Source: Cryptomeria japonica (taxonomy: Eukaryota; Streptophyta; Pinopsida; Cupressales; Cupressaceae). From it: DNA of 64,000 nt. The notes under the pieces are model-generated. The model did no database searches. It was not told the origin of the DNA and was given only the letters and a program-made list of their open reading frames with translations. The position numbers and the translations under genes are program-made. The DNA lies in contig NC_081409.1 in assembly GCF_030272615.1 (NCBI RefSeq), forward strand, positions 475,596,573 to 475,660,572. The letters are read 5' to 3'. Below are positions 37,162-48,897 of this stretch, piece after piece (the first letter of the stretch is position 1; each line of letters starts with the position of its first letter).

Positions 37162-38311
37162 TGATGAATACTAAGAGCGGGGATGAATTAGTATACCAAA
37201 AAATATTGTAATCAATCTCTTAAATAATTTAGCAGATAACCGGTGCAATAGATTCACTAATAAACCAGTTAAGATAACTGCAAACCAAATAGAAAACAAA
37301 GCATTCACCCACAAGAGCGCAATCACCATAACACAAGATATTTGATGTGGAAACCCAAATGGGAAAAACCACAGTGAGCAAAAACTCACAAGTAACTATA
37401 TGCAGAATAGTAACCAGACCGGTTAAGGTCATACAATGTTCTTCACCAGAATGGATCCTGTTAGGAATCTAGATCTCTGTTAGGAGATAAGTCTTGTTAA
37501 AGACTACCTTGTTAAAGGATTTCAGATCCACAGTTGTGAACCACGTTGTTAGAGGATTTACAAAGGATTTGTTGGGCCTACCCAGTTAAGGGTTTCAAAT
37601 TTGTTGAAGATATTAGTAATCAACAAGTGAATGATCTAGATAATAGCACAGTATGCTTAGTTAGATCCTTGACAGCTCATTGTTAATGCATTTCAACATT
37701 AATTCAGTCTTCAATATCTCCACACTTTATCTCTTCACACAGACCTAATCTTCTCTTCGATGATCGCACAAAACCTTTTCTTCTCTATCGCATACATGCA
37801 AACCCTAGACATTATGTCCTTATAAAGGAATCTGATTTCATGTCGGTCCAATAGAATTAGACTACAAGTTCCTAGGTACAGTGCATCTGGACACATTTGG
37901 TAACACGGCACAAACACACTGTCAAAGTGTCAATGGATGATAACTCATCACACATTACAATGATACTAGTTAGTAACTCATCACAGATATATACCGATTA
38001 ATACAATATACCAATTACCGGTTGTCAAAAATGAAGACTGGAAGATCGTAGTGTTCCGATCAAAAGTTAACTACTGCATGGGTCCTTCATATCTCTTGAG
38101 ATCCTCGAACTGCTTGGGGTCTTCATACCGCTTGGGATCTTCAGTCAATCTACGACCGATAAACCATCTTCTGCAAAATACCGATAGTCTAAAGACTATA
38201 CATTCAACAATACACAATACCGGTTGGAACAATTATCGGTTGAGCATAACTCATACATCAAGAAAGTGTGTGTCCATCAATAACAATCAAAACATCATCA
38301 AAATGCCAACA
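37162..38311 (-). repeat. 5' LTR of non-autonomous copia-type element
   Basis: Direct repeat of 30736-31915. On the minus strand it starts TGTTGGCATTTTG at 38311. A TATA-like TTCCTTTATAAGGA lies at about 37817-37830 (minus). The target duplication CTTTG follows at 38312. Confidence 0.88.
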
Positions 38312-41300
38312 CTTTGCTTAATCAAAGATTGGGTTTGTTATTCTCCCTGTATTGTTTTTTTGGTTTAAATCTTCATTAAAAGCTCTCAGGATTATGTTTG
38401 ATTGAGAAATTAGTCTACAGTTTGGCTGAATGGTGGAATCATGTGTGAGCAATGATTCTTGTTGCCTAAAATGATTTTTGGTTGAAGAAATCCGGGGTTT
38501 CATTTTGTTTTAAAAATTCTTACTGGTATTTTACCCTCTCTGTTTTGTCATAAAATTCTAGACTGGTTGAATTCATTTTTACCAGTATTTAATTAGTTTC
38601 CATTTTTTTAAGTTTGGGGAAAAATGAAATGGACGGGAAAACTTTTCATGATTTTGTTATTTGATTTCCAATTTCTGGTTGAATATATTTTTGATTCATG
38701 TTTTACTTCCATTAAATTTAAACTGTAAGGAATTATTTTGGTTTAAAAATTCTTCCCTGGCATGTTGTTATGCTGCAAAATTTTGTTCCAAAATGAAACC
38801 CCTCTAGAAGTTTTTATTATGCTATTTCATAATGTCAACAATATCTCCAAATTTTCAAACTGAGTTTCTACTCAATTTTGTGGGTTTTTTGGTGACTTTT
38901 CATTCTAACTTTTGTATAAATTTCGTAAAAATCAAGATCTGGGTTTTTGAGAAATGATAGAAACCGTGTGGTTGTTAAAACAAATTTATTTATTTTTATT
39001 AAATTTAAATTTTGTTTTTTTTAAATGTTTTATTATTATTAAATTTTAATTAATATATTTTATTAATTATATATTAATTATTAATTATTAATTAATGGAT
39101 ATTACTAAATATATGTTAATTGCGATAATTTATATATTAATATATATTATTAATTATATATTAGTTGTTGATTCTTAATTAGCATATATTTTCAAATATA
39201 TAATAATTATTGTTCAGACATTAATTTATTAATTTAGGTATATATATATAGAGATATATATACTAATTAATATTTTTAGATCATGTATTTGTTTTAATAT
39301 ATGCAAGGGAAATTATATTTCATTGGGAAATGTTTATCTATTTCTTTTATTTCTTTATATGTATATTTTCATTTTTGGAAAGTATATGCTGGTTTTGGAG
39401 ATATGAGAGTGGTTTATTTATTTCGAAAAAGAATAATAATGATGATTTATTTTGAACAATAAATATCATATGTTAGCTGATTAATCTAAATAATTATTTT
39501 ATATCATTGGGTGTTATGCTTATAAAATATTTGTGATTATGGGTTTTGGATAAGAACTTAGGACGAAGTGATTATATTAGCTTCTGATGCAAAATAAACT
39601 TAGATAGTTAGAGAACTATGACCAACCTATACCTAGATGAGGCAGATTACTACAGTCAACTTAGATCCATTAGAAAACTGGATTGATTTTAATGTTTAAC
39701 CAATGTGGAATAGATTGTCCTTCCTAATCTCTACCTATGCATGTAATCTTTTGTATTCACATTTGCTTAAGAAATGGAAAGTCCTTGTTTGTAATTTTGG
39801 TTATTGTCGGTTGTTGATTTGGGTACCAGTTTATGTCCTTGATTGTTTTCATGTGATAGTTTGCATTCAATCATGTCCTTTGTGCTGCATGTGTTAAATA
39901 TTGGTTTGTGGTAGACCATAGCTGGTCAGGTCTCTAGTCAGAGCACTGTCAGTTAGTGCACCTCATATGAAGTCTAGTTTGACCAAGTGAGTAATCCTAC
40001 CCTATTGAACTCTGGTTGCTTGACCTTGTGTATTCTTGGGTTTTAGGAGTTCATTTGAATATGATCGCCAGTATGTTGTTGTGTTGTCTTTGCTTGGAGC
40101 TCGGTTGTGGAGTCGTCCTGATATTTATTGCCCTTGTGAGAACTTGATTTTCATGTTAGATGATGAGATATTTATGATGGGTTGTGAAGAGTTAATTTCG
40201 CGGATGCTCCAGTTGATCAGTTATTATTGTTTTTTTTATTATGTTCAGTTGGATCCTTTCCTATTGAGGGATCATTCATGCATTTATTTGACCAATGGGG
40301 TCGTATGTATTATTGGTTAGGTTGGCCTTGATGGCAGGATTGTAAATGATGTGAACCTTATGTATTCTTCTCTATTATTTAATTATTAGAGGGCTCTTGC
40401 AGTTGAGAAGACCCGGAGATGTAGCCCACTAGGGGTGAACTCTGAGATCATTTCGGTGTTATGTGGTGTTTTTACATTCTTATGTTTCCTTTTAGTTCAA
40501 CATTTATAGATGGCATTATGTTATTAGAATGTGTAGAGTGGTTTAGATGAAGTTGATCATGCATGCATGTATGTAGTCATTTTATTAAATGCATAAATTA
40601 GGATCATAAAAGAATGTAGATTTGATTAATGGAATATATTCAGTTATTGATAGCGCAATTAAGTAGGCATGGAAAGTATTCATTTGTTTATGATGAAGCT
40701 AAAGTATGTTATAAAACTAGATGCATGGCATATGTTTAATGTAAGATTGAATGTAAAGAATGGTTAAATTTTATTGGATGAACCTAATCATGTTATCTAA
40801 AATTTAACATTAATGGTTAAACTCCTTAAGCTATCTATATTTTAACTCTAATGGATGAGCTTCATTAAGTTATCTATATTTTAACTCTAATGGATGAACG
40901 ACCACATGATATCTATGTTTTAACTTTAATGGGTGAATTTCCTCATGTTAGCTACATCTTCAACCATAATGGATGAACGCGTCTTATTATCTAAAATTTT
41001 AATTTATTGAACAAATTATATCCTTGTTTAAAGTAATATCATGAAATTAAGTTAACCTGCTTAATTGGATCAAATGTCATGAGTTGAGTTAGATGTTAAA
41101 TTAAGTAATCACGTTGGGAAACTCCTTAGGTGTTGTTTAGTCATCCGCTGTGTTATTTGAGCTTTTGATAACTTATTGTATCATTATGTTGTGTCTTATT
41201 TTTTTTAAAAAATTATTTGCACTCTATTCGTGTGTTTTATCTTTATCCCTTTGGGGTTTCCTGGCGGGGCATTACACCTCGGCTCCATCTAAGTATCATG

Positions 41301-42376
41301 CGGACCCTACCAACCTTTCATGGAGACAAGGTGGTAGGTTTGCCATTCTAGGCCTTCCCACAACATCTTGAGCCTATACAAGCACTCAACCATGTGCGGG
41401 GTGCAATATCTTAATCAACATTACAACTACCCACCCCCAAATCAATTATTAGATTATCACTTATTAACTGACTTTTGAGGGGTTATCTTGCCAACTACTT
41501 CAGGTGTGACCCCCGCTCGAAAGCCACTCTCTCATAGGACACTAACAAACACGGTCTCTCTACGAGGACCCTATGGCAAACTGACAACCATATCTAATCC
41601 TAATAAAATACAGGTGAAGGAAACACAAATCAATAACCCAGGATTGACCATTTGGAAAAAAACACACAATGGTTCACATCAACAGGGTTACACAAACAAC
41701 ACCTGATCAAGAGGGTACAACAACCATTACAACATGATGACAACTCAAAACAAGAATTGCAACGTAAATAAGCTCTTACCAAAAATACCATTTACACTAA
41801 AGATCCTAATACAACCAATCTTTTTAAAACAATCAAAAACATTAAATACTTGCAAATATCGATATTCAAGAATTATCAAAAATACAACTATGTTGATAAA
41901 AGAAATTCAGAGTCGTCATTTGTCCAGTAAGGCTAAAATTAACCACATTAAAAGAAATAAAAAATAACCTCCTAACATATATTCATGATTAATTAATAAA
42001 AGAAACCCAAATATATGTTTTCAATAAAACTAAAATAAATTCTGAATTAAATATATATAATAATATAATATATGTACATGGATATATATTCATCGATTAT
42101 ATACCATATAAATGTATATCATAATAAAATATATATATTAAAATGAAAAAAAAAAATCCACAAATATACTCTATTTCCACATATCCCAAACAATACTATA
42201 TTATTTTATTTTTTAAACTATATAAATATAAAAAAAAAATTAAATAAAAAAAATACTAAAAAAATAATAATAATAAAATAAACATTTTTTTTCTTTTAAT
42301 TAAAAAATATATAAAAAAAAAAATGCCCAAAAGGCATGGCGGTGGGTCCACGACCCATCATCAGCTGACCGCCTAC

Positions 42377-42426
42377 TATCACAACATCTGATAGCAGTCG
42401 TTGTACTGCTATCACATGTTGTGATA
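42377..42426. repeat. Near-perfect 22-bp stem hairpin
   Basis: Arm 42377-42398 (starts TATCACAACATCTGATAGC) and arm 42405-42426 (starts ACTGCTATCACATG) pair at 21 of 22 positions around a 6-base loop. A third related arm (GCACTGCTACCACAACATGTGATAG) follows. It sits in a GC-rich island within the very AT-rich giant solo LTR. Confidence 0.75.
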
Positions 42427-44354
42427 GAAGTCGTTGCACTGCTACCACAACATGTGATAGAAGCTTCAGCTACTGGGGAGCGTGGTCAGGTTGAGCTCGG
42501 CTCCCCACCACGCGACCCAACAAAAACAAATTTAAATAATTTTTTTTTGTAAAACCCCCATATAAAATACAATATTTTTAAACAATAATTTTTTTTTAAA
42601 AACTATAACCAAATCAAAAATTTACTATTAAATTAAAAAAACCAAAAACCCAAATCTCTGAGACAAAACAGAGATTGGGAAAACACCAAATTTCTTAAAA
42701 ATTTCTTCACAAAGCCAAATTGGCTGAAAACTAAAAAGATTAGCAAACCCCAATTAAATTTTTGGGCCAAAACAAGAATGGAGAAATAGGAATTTTAACT
42801 CAAAATTCTTCATTCCTCTAAATTTGAAACTCCCAGATAGAAAAATTAATTGGAAACACAAGAGGTAATTTTGGCAAAATTTTGCCAACACAATCCCCCC
42901 AAAATTCACAAATCAAAACTAAAATATACACAAAAAAATCAATTCCATCCATAAGACATGAATGAAGGAATTGATTTCAAACTCAAATAAGGAGATTGGA
43001 GAAGCATTCTTGAACAATAATGGACTAAAATTTCTCTAAAACTCATACCAACTACTCCAAACAATCCACAACCATTTTTAAAAATTTCAAACAACACACA
43101 GAGAGGTATTTTCCCAAGCTAAATTTAAAATTTTCAAAACAAAATAAAGAGTGAAAAACACCCAACCTGTGATAGCGATCCTATAAGAACACTCTGAAAA
43201 CAACCTGAATCAAATCTCCAAGTTCCAGTTCTGGTTTCCAATCTGGCCTCCAAAATTTCTCCTCCCTTCATTCCTGTGAGCTCTCGGGCATATATGGAGA
43301 AAAAAATATTTCTAACCTAAACTTTTAGGTTGAAAAGTTTTTCCCATCCAATCACAAAATCCAATTCAAAATTTACTTTTCTAATTTCTCCCAAAAAGGT
43401 AAATGGAAAAGTCATTTTTTTTAAATCATTTATTTTCTCCATGGTATTTAATCAACTTTTTCTAAAAAGTGATAAAGGCAATAATTTAAACTCTATTTTC
43501 ATTTTTTTAAAATCTAAAAAGGCAATAGCATACAATTAACTTTCTTTATTTTTCTACTTGATTTAAATATGATCCCTTTTCTAATATAATGCAATTATCA
43601 AATTAAATTTAATAACCTCATTCAATTAACTAAATCCTTAACACAAAGGCATATTAATAAATAAGTTAAATACACCAACTATGAAATGATGTCATAAACT
43701 CAATTAAATATTCTAGCCCAATGGGCACACAAATCAAGAAAAACCACACGAAGACTCTGAAAAAGTCAAACAACCAAGACTCGAAAGTTGAACAAACGAA
43801 AAGGACGACTGACTCACGACACTCACATGAGTGCAACTGAGGGTAAAAATTAGGGTCAACAACTATCTCCTCCACTCCCATCGAACAAATAAGGTATGCT
43901 CAAACCTATGAAGCCAGGTGGAGATGATACGCCGTACCTACACGGTACTTGTTCCTGCAATTCCTTGCATCAACGAACCACACGCACATTTAGAGATATA
44001 TAGAATACATGGCACGCACACCGATGGAGGAGAATCATGATGTTCCCTATCTCACCAGATTGAGTGAAGGAAAATCATCCCCTCGCATCCCATACACTTG
44101 CAAACACGCAACATATAAATAACACATCGCATATGTAAGGTAAATGTGTCAGTCCATGACAATAATCCATAAAAATAGCATTAATCATAAGTATTGAAAT
44201 ACTGTAAGAAAGCATACATCACATATCCAGTTAAAGCATGAAATAATCATCGAATAAGTTTGAATAAAGTATAGTAGTAATGTATCAATTGAAAAGTCAA
44301 CTGTAGTAAAATATAAGTCTAACAAGTTCAATCGAGAAGGGGTACTACATCCTT

Positions 44355-44371
44355 CATTATTACTGCCAACA
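44355..44371 (+). repeat. Terminal 17 bp of the copia 5' LTR
   Basis: Stranded by the nested insertion between 28651 and 44349. It ends in CCAACA, directly before the PBS. Confidence 0.8.
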
Positions 44372-44386
44372 ATTAGTATCAGAGCT
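44372..44386 (+). other. Primer-binding site of copia element
   Basis: ATTAGTATCAGAGCT: one G-to-A change from the copia consensus TTGGTATCAGAGC, complementary to the 3' end of initiator tRNA-Met. Confidence 0.8.
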
Positions 44387-44400
44387 AGATCCTCTGGAAG

Positions 44401-47400
44401 ATGGTTAATCGCTTGAGGAGATCTCAGATGGCAGCTCAAGATGTTATCTTTAAGAAGGAAAGTTCAAGATTTCATGGAAGTAACGATGTTATATGGAAGA
44501 ACCGGACGGAAGTGCACTTAAAATGTCTTGGTGAAGATTACTAGAAGATTACAAACAATGCCTATTCTGCTCCTCTGAATGGACCGGTTACTGCTGATGA
44601 GATCAAGGAAGTTGAAACTAATATTAGAGAAAAGGAAGCATCGCTTAGTGCCCTGACTAATTCTAGAATGATAAATGTAATGGGACTTCATACTGCACAT
44701 GAGATCTGTGAGAAGCTTGAAATCCTATATGAAGGTGATAAACAAGTGAAGGTTACTAAGTTGCAGAGTTTGAAAGAAAAGAATGAGATGTTCAAGATGG
44801 GAGATGATGAGAACATACACTCTTTCATGGTTAAGGTGAATGATTTGGCCCTAGGTACCAGATGTGTCAGTGGAACCCTTGAAGAAGATGAAATTGTTGC
44901 TAAGGTGTTGAGATATTTTCCTCCTACTTATAAACTTAAGGTTGCTACTACTGATGAGATCTGGAGTGTGACTATATTGACAAGAGATATGCTAGTTGGA
45001 AATATTGTTGCATTTGAGCTAAGAAAATTTGGAGAATCACATGGAAAGTCTGAGATAGCATTTAGAGCATCACCATCTGTATCTATAAAGCAGAAGTATG
45101 ATCCTAATGAGTGCATAATATCTAGATATGAAAGGGAGAGAAGAGAGATGGAAGAGCAAGAAAAAGAGATAGATGAGCTTGAAGTATTGATTGTACAAAG
45201 ATTGCCTAAAGGAGCCGGTAAGTATGACAAAAAAATTGCCTCTGAAATGTTTCTCTTACAATAAGATAGGACATTTTGCTTCTAGATGCTTGAAGAGAAT
45301 GGCTAAGTATGACAAGCATGATAAGTTTGATAAGCATGATAGGAATGATAGCTATGAGAAGCATGAGAAATATGATAAACCTTACAAGTCTAACTAGAAG
45401 TATAGGAATCAGAAGAACTGTTATTATGCAGGTGATGAAGATGTTATAGATGAAGAATCAGAAGGAGATGAAGTTGTATTTCTTGCCATTAAGGAAGATG
45501 GACGTGTACCTATTGATTTCACAAGCTGCACTATTGAGGAGAAAGATGAATGGGTGATTGACAATGGTTCACATCATACGACCAGTGATAAAAGCAAATT
45601 TGTGAGTATGGAAAGGTATGATGGTGGAATAGTTAGACTTGGAGATGACAAAGCCTGTGTGATCCGTGGGAGAGGTTCTATCTCTTTTGAGCATAACATT
45701 GATGATGTCTTGTATGTTGAAGGTTTGAAGCATAATATTTTGAGTGTTGGACAAATGGTTGATAAAGGTTATGATTTACAATTCAAGAATGGAAAATGCA
45801 AGATCCTAAATGCCTCAGGTATAGAGATTGCATCTGGAACTAAAACTGAAGGTAACATTTTTCATTTGAATGTCGGTGAGAAAAGTTATTTGATTGCTCA
45901 GATTGATGAAAGTTGGTTGTGGTATAGGAGAATGTGTCATGTGAATTTTGATTCAATGATTAAGATTTGTTCTACACAAGTTGTTAGAGATCTACCTAAG
46001 ATTGTTAAGCCTGCTAATCTGGTATGTAAGGAATGACAATTGGGTAAGAAAACAAGAAATTTTTTCAAGAGAAAATAATATACATCTGATGGATTGCTAG
46101 ATCTTGTGCATACAGACCTAAGTGGACCTACATATGTTAGAAGTGTGTAGGGTGACAGATATTTCATGTTCCTAATTGATGATTATTCCAGGATGATGTG
46201 GTTGTCTTTTTGAAGGAGAAATCAAAAGCATTGGACAAGTTCAAGATATTCAAAGCTAAGGTGGAGACTGAATCTGGATTGAAAGTAAAGTGTCCGAGAT
46301 CTAATAGAGGTAGAGAATTTTGTTCTAGTGAGTTCAATTCATTTTGTGAGAAGCATGGAATTAGAAGACAATTATTTGCTCCTTGAACCCCTCATCAGAA
46401 TGGAGTTGTTGAAAGGAAGAATAGAATTGTCTTGGATGTTGCATGAACTATGTTGATTGAAGGGAATGTTCTGAAGGTCTACTGGAGAGAAGATATTAGC
46501 ACTGATGTTTACACATTCAATAGAGTTCATATCAAAGGTGACACCTGTAAGACCCCTTATGAGCTATGATTTGGTCATGTTCCTACTGTGAGATATTTTA
46601 GAGTATTTGGTAGTAAATGTTATATCAAGAGAGATGAGGATATAGGAAAGTTTGATGCTAGAAGTGATGAAGGTATTTTCTTGGGATATTCTATAAAGAG
46701 CAAAGCCTACCGGTGCTACAATAAGAGACTGAGAAAGATAATGGAAAGTGAAAATGTGAAGGTGGATGGGAAGCTTGGGAAAGAGATCAGAGCATGTGCA
46801 TATGATGATGGAGAGCATGTTGTTTTAGCCATTGTTCAGACTGAAGAACCTAAGTAGACTAATCCGGTAGAAACAGTTAACCCGGATGTTGCTGGTGTCG
46901 GTAAAGAGGTGCAGGAATCTGAAAATCAGAACAATTAGAAGACTCTGAGGTATGTGAGATTGAATCATTCTAAAAATTAGATTATTGGTGATAAGAATAA
47001 AGGTATGATGACTAGAAGAAGGTTAGCTACTGAAGAAGTATGTTTGATTTCTAAAGTTTAACCTAAAGATGTTGTTGAATCTTGTAAAGATAAAAATTGG
47101 ATGAGAGATACGGAAGAAGAATTAGATCAAATTGAAAAGAATAACACATGGGAGCTTGTGCCTAGACCTAAGAATAAGAATGTTATTGGTACTAAATGGG
47201 TATTCAAGAACAAATTGAATGAAGTCAGTGAAGTTGTCAAAAACAAAGCTACACTTGTTTGCAAAGGATATTCTCAGAAAGAACCAATTGATTATGAGGA
47301 GACTTTTGCTCCAATGGCCAGACTTGAAGCTATTAGACTATTGCTTGCATATGTTGCTTATAAAGATTTTAAGTTATATCAAATGGATGCCAAATCTATC

Positions 47401-48601
47401 TTTTTTGAATGGTGATCTTGAGGAAGAAGTCTACATTGAGAAACATGACGGATTTTCATTGTCAGATAGAGACATGGTATGTAAACTGAAGAAAGCCCTT
47501 TATGGATTGAAGCAAGCCCCTAGAGCCCGGTATGCAAGACTAGATAAGTACTTATTGAAATTGGGATTTAATAAAGGTGCTGCGGATAGTAATATGTACT
47601 TTAAGATTGAAAATGATAACATCCTAATTGTTGAAGTCTTTGTTGATAATATTATCTTTGGAGGAGATGATGACTTGAGCATGAAGTTTGTCAGTGATAT
47701 GTAGAAAGAACTTGAGATGTCTATGATTGGTGAGATGAAATTTTTCTTAGGTTTCTAGATTTAACATACTAGAAAAGGTATATTTATATCTCAAATGAAG
47801 TATGTAAAGGAATTGCTAAAGAAGTTTGGGTTAGATGACTCCAAACCGATTGGAACTCCTATGGTGACTAGTTGTAAATTGTATAAGAATGATGAATCTT
47901 TGAAAGCTAATCATAGTTTGTACAGATCTATGGTTTGTGGACTATTATATCTTACTCAAACTAGACCAAACATTATGTATGTTGTGTGCACAGCTACTAG
48001 ATATCAAGATGATCCAAAAGAGAGTCATGTCACTATTGTTAAGAGGATATTCAGATAATTGAAGGGAATTGTGGATTACGGTATGAGGTATCTAAGGAAT
48101 GATGATTTCATGCTATGTGCTTACACTGATGTCGATTGGGTTGGTGATATTGATGACCAAAAGAGCACTACTAGTGGAGAATTATTTTTGGGAAAGAATT
48201 TGGTTTCATGGGCTAGTAAGAAACAAGATTCGGTGTCTTTATCTACTGCTGAAGTTGAATACATTGTTGTTACTAGTAATTGCACTTGGGTAGTTTGGAT
48301 GAAGCAACTGTTGAAAGATATCATAATTATCTATGATGAGCCTACTGTCATATACTATGATTATTCTAATGCTATTAACATGTCAAAGAATTCGGTGCAA
48401 CATTCAAAGACTAAACATGTGTCAATCAAATATTATTACTTGAGAGAGCAAGTTAGTGAAGAGAAGGTGAAGCTGGAGTATGTATCTACAAAGGAACAAA
48501 CTATTGATATTTTCACTAAGCCTTTGCCTGTGGATAAATTTGTCTATTTGAGAGACAATTTAGGGGTATCTACCCCTCCTATTAAGAATGATATGCATTG
48601 A
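44401..48601 (+). pseudogene. Ty1/copia gag-pol polyprotein, decayed
   Basis: Order gag, protease, integrase, RT, RNase H, as in Ty1/copia. Gag starts MVNRLRRSQMAAQD at 44401, with a UBN2-type domain (44650-45100) and a damaged zinc knuckle (CFSYNKIGHFASRC, second Cys lost) after a frameshift near 45240. The protease WVIDNGS (about 45550) has Asn where the catalytic DSG has Ser. Integrase: HTDLSGP and NGVVERKNR are kept, RSDNG is RSNRG, and a stop replaces the second Cys of the zinc finger. [16 protein letters not shown]-like and LYGLKQAPR blocks, a frameshift in a T run near 47407, and the active site FVDN instead of YVDD (47639-47650). RNase H: YTDVDW, STAEVEY, SKTKH, ending at 48601 with KNDMH. 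Numerous in-frame stops, so it is inactive, but it is near full length. Confidence 0.92.
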
Positions 48602-48885
48602 TTTGCATCAATCTGGTGGACTTCAGAGCCTTATCTCTTTATCTAGATTGATGAGTTGGTGTTGCTCCTCTGCTGGAGTAGTTTGATGACCTGGTTGTGT
48701 GTCTCAAGGGGAGAGAGAATCATGAGTTGGTTTTCTATTTTGAGATCTTTGGCATTGTTGTCAAAGGGGGAGAGAGATCATTTGAAAAAATGTTTTATAT
48801 GTCTTGATCTTAGGGGAAGTTTGTTGGAGATATCTTCTATCTTTGAATTGATTATTTTTCACGTTCATATGTTGCCATCAATGCC

Positions 48886-48897
48886 AAAGGGGGAGAT
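48886..48897 (+). other. Polypurine tract of copia element
   Basis: AAAGGGGGAGAT directly abuts the 3' LTR start TGTTGG. Confidence 0.85.

Larger units (their letters stand above)
30736..38311 (-). mobile_element. Non-autonomous copia-type LTR retrotransposon
   Basis: Complete insertion with a perfect 5-bp target duplication CTTTG (30731-30735, 38312-38316). The LTRs are 30736-31915 and 37162-38311 (1.15-1.18 kb) and very similar to each other, so this is the youngest layer of the nest. On the minus strand the LTR starts TGTTGGCATTTTGATGATG. The PBS (complementary to initiator tRNA-Met) abuts the 5' LTR and the PPT AAAGGGGGAGAT abuts the 3' LTR, both of copia type. The 5.2-kb interior holds a zinc-knuckle gag-like ORF and a second long ORF that is neither RT nor integrase. 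Protease, integrase, RT and RNase H motifs are absent, so mobilisation must have used another element's enzymes. Confidence 0.88.
29499..41276 (+). mobile_element. Second giant solo LTR (about 4.2 kb net), plus orientation, interrupted
   Basis: Starts TGTAGTACCACTG and ends GGGGCATTACA, the same termini as the element it sits in but in opposite orientation. The flanks are CCCCG (29494-29498) and CCTCG (41277-41281), a 5-bp duplication with one mismatch. Its own sequence is 29499-30735 plus 38317-41276. Shared landmarks with the minus-oriented copy include a TTGCAGG(T/A)AC...GTACCG block near the start and GGGTTTCCTGGCGGGGCATTACA-type ends. No coding sequence is visible. Confidence 0.75.
28651..44349 (-). 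mobile_element. Giant solo LTR (about 3.9 kb net), minus orientation, interrupted
   Basis: The block starts TGTAATGTCCC and ends GGGGTACTACA on the plus strand (TG...CA) and is flanked by perfect TCCTT target duplications (28646-28650, 44350-44354). Its own sequence is 28651-29498 plus 41282-44349; the rest is a later insertion. Read on the minus strand it begins TGTAGTACCCC and ends GGGACATTACA. There are no ORFs, PBS or PPT. It contains a very AT-rich middle and a GC-rich island with a hairpin (42377-42426). The same termini and order recur in the copy at 29499-41276, so this is a repeat family. LTR-like ends, a 5-bp duplication and no internal region make a solo LTR the best reading; a short non-coding element of another class is less likely. 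Confidence 0.75.

Noticed and set aside
28651-41276. DNA transposon with terminal inverted repeats TGTAATG...CATTACA
   Set aside because: The matching ends belong to two different, oppositely oriented copies of one LTR-like family. The flanks of this pair (TCCTT and CCTCG) do not match, whereas the alternative pairing gives two good 5-bp duplications.
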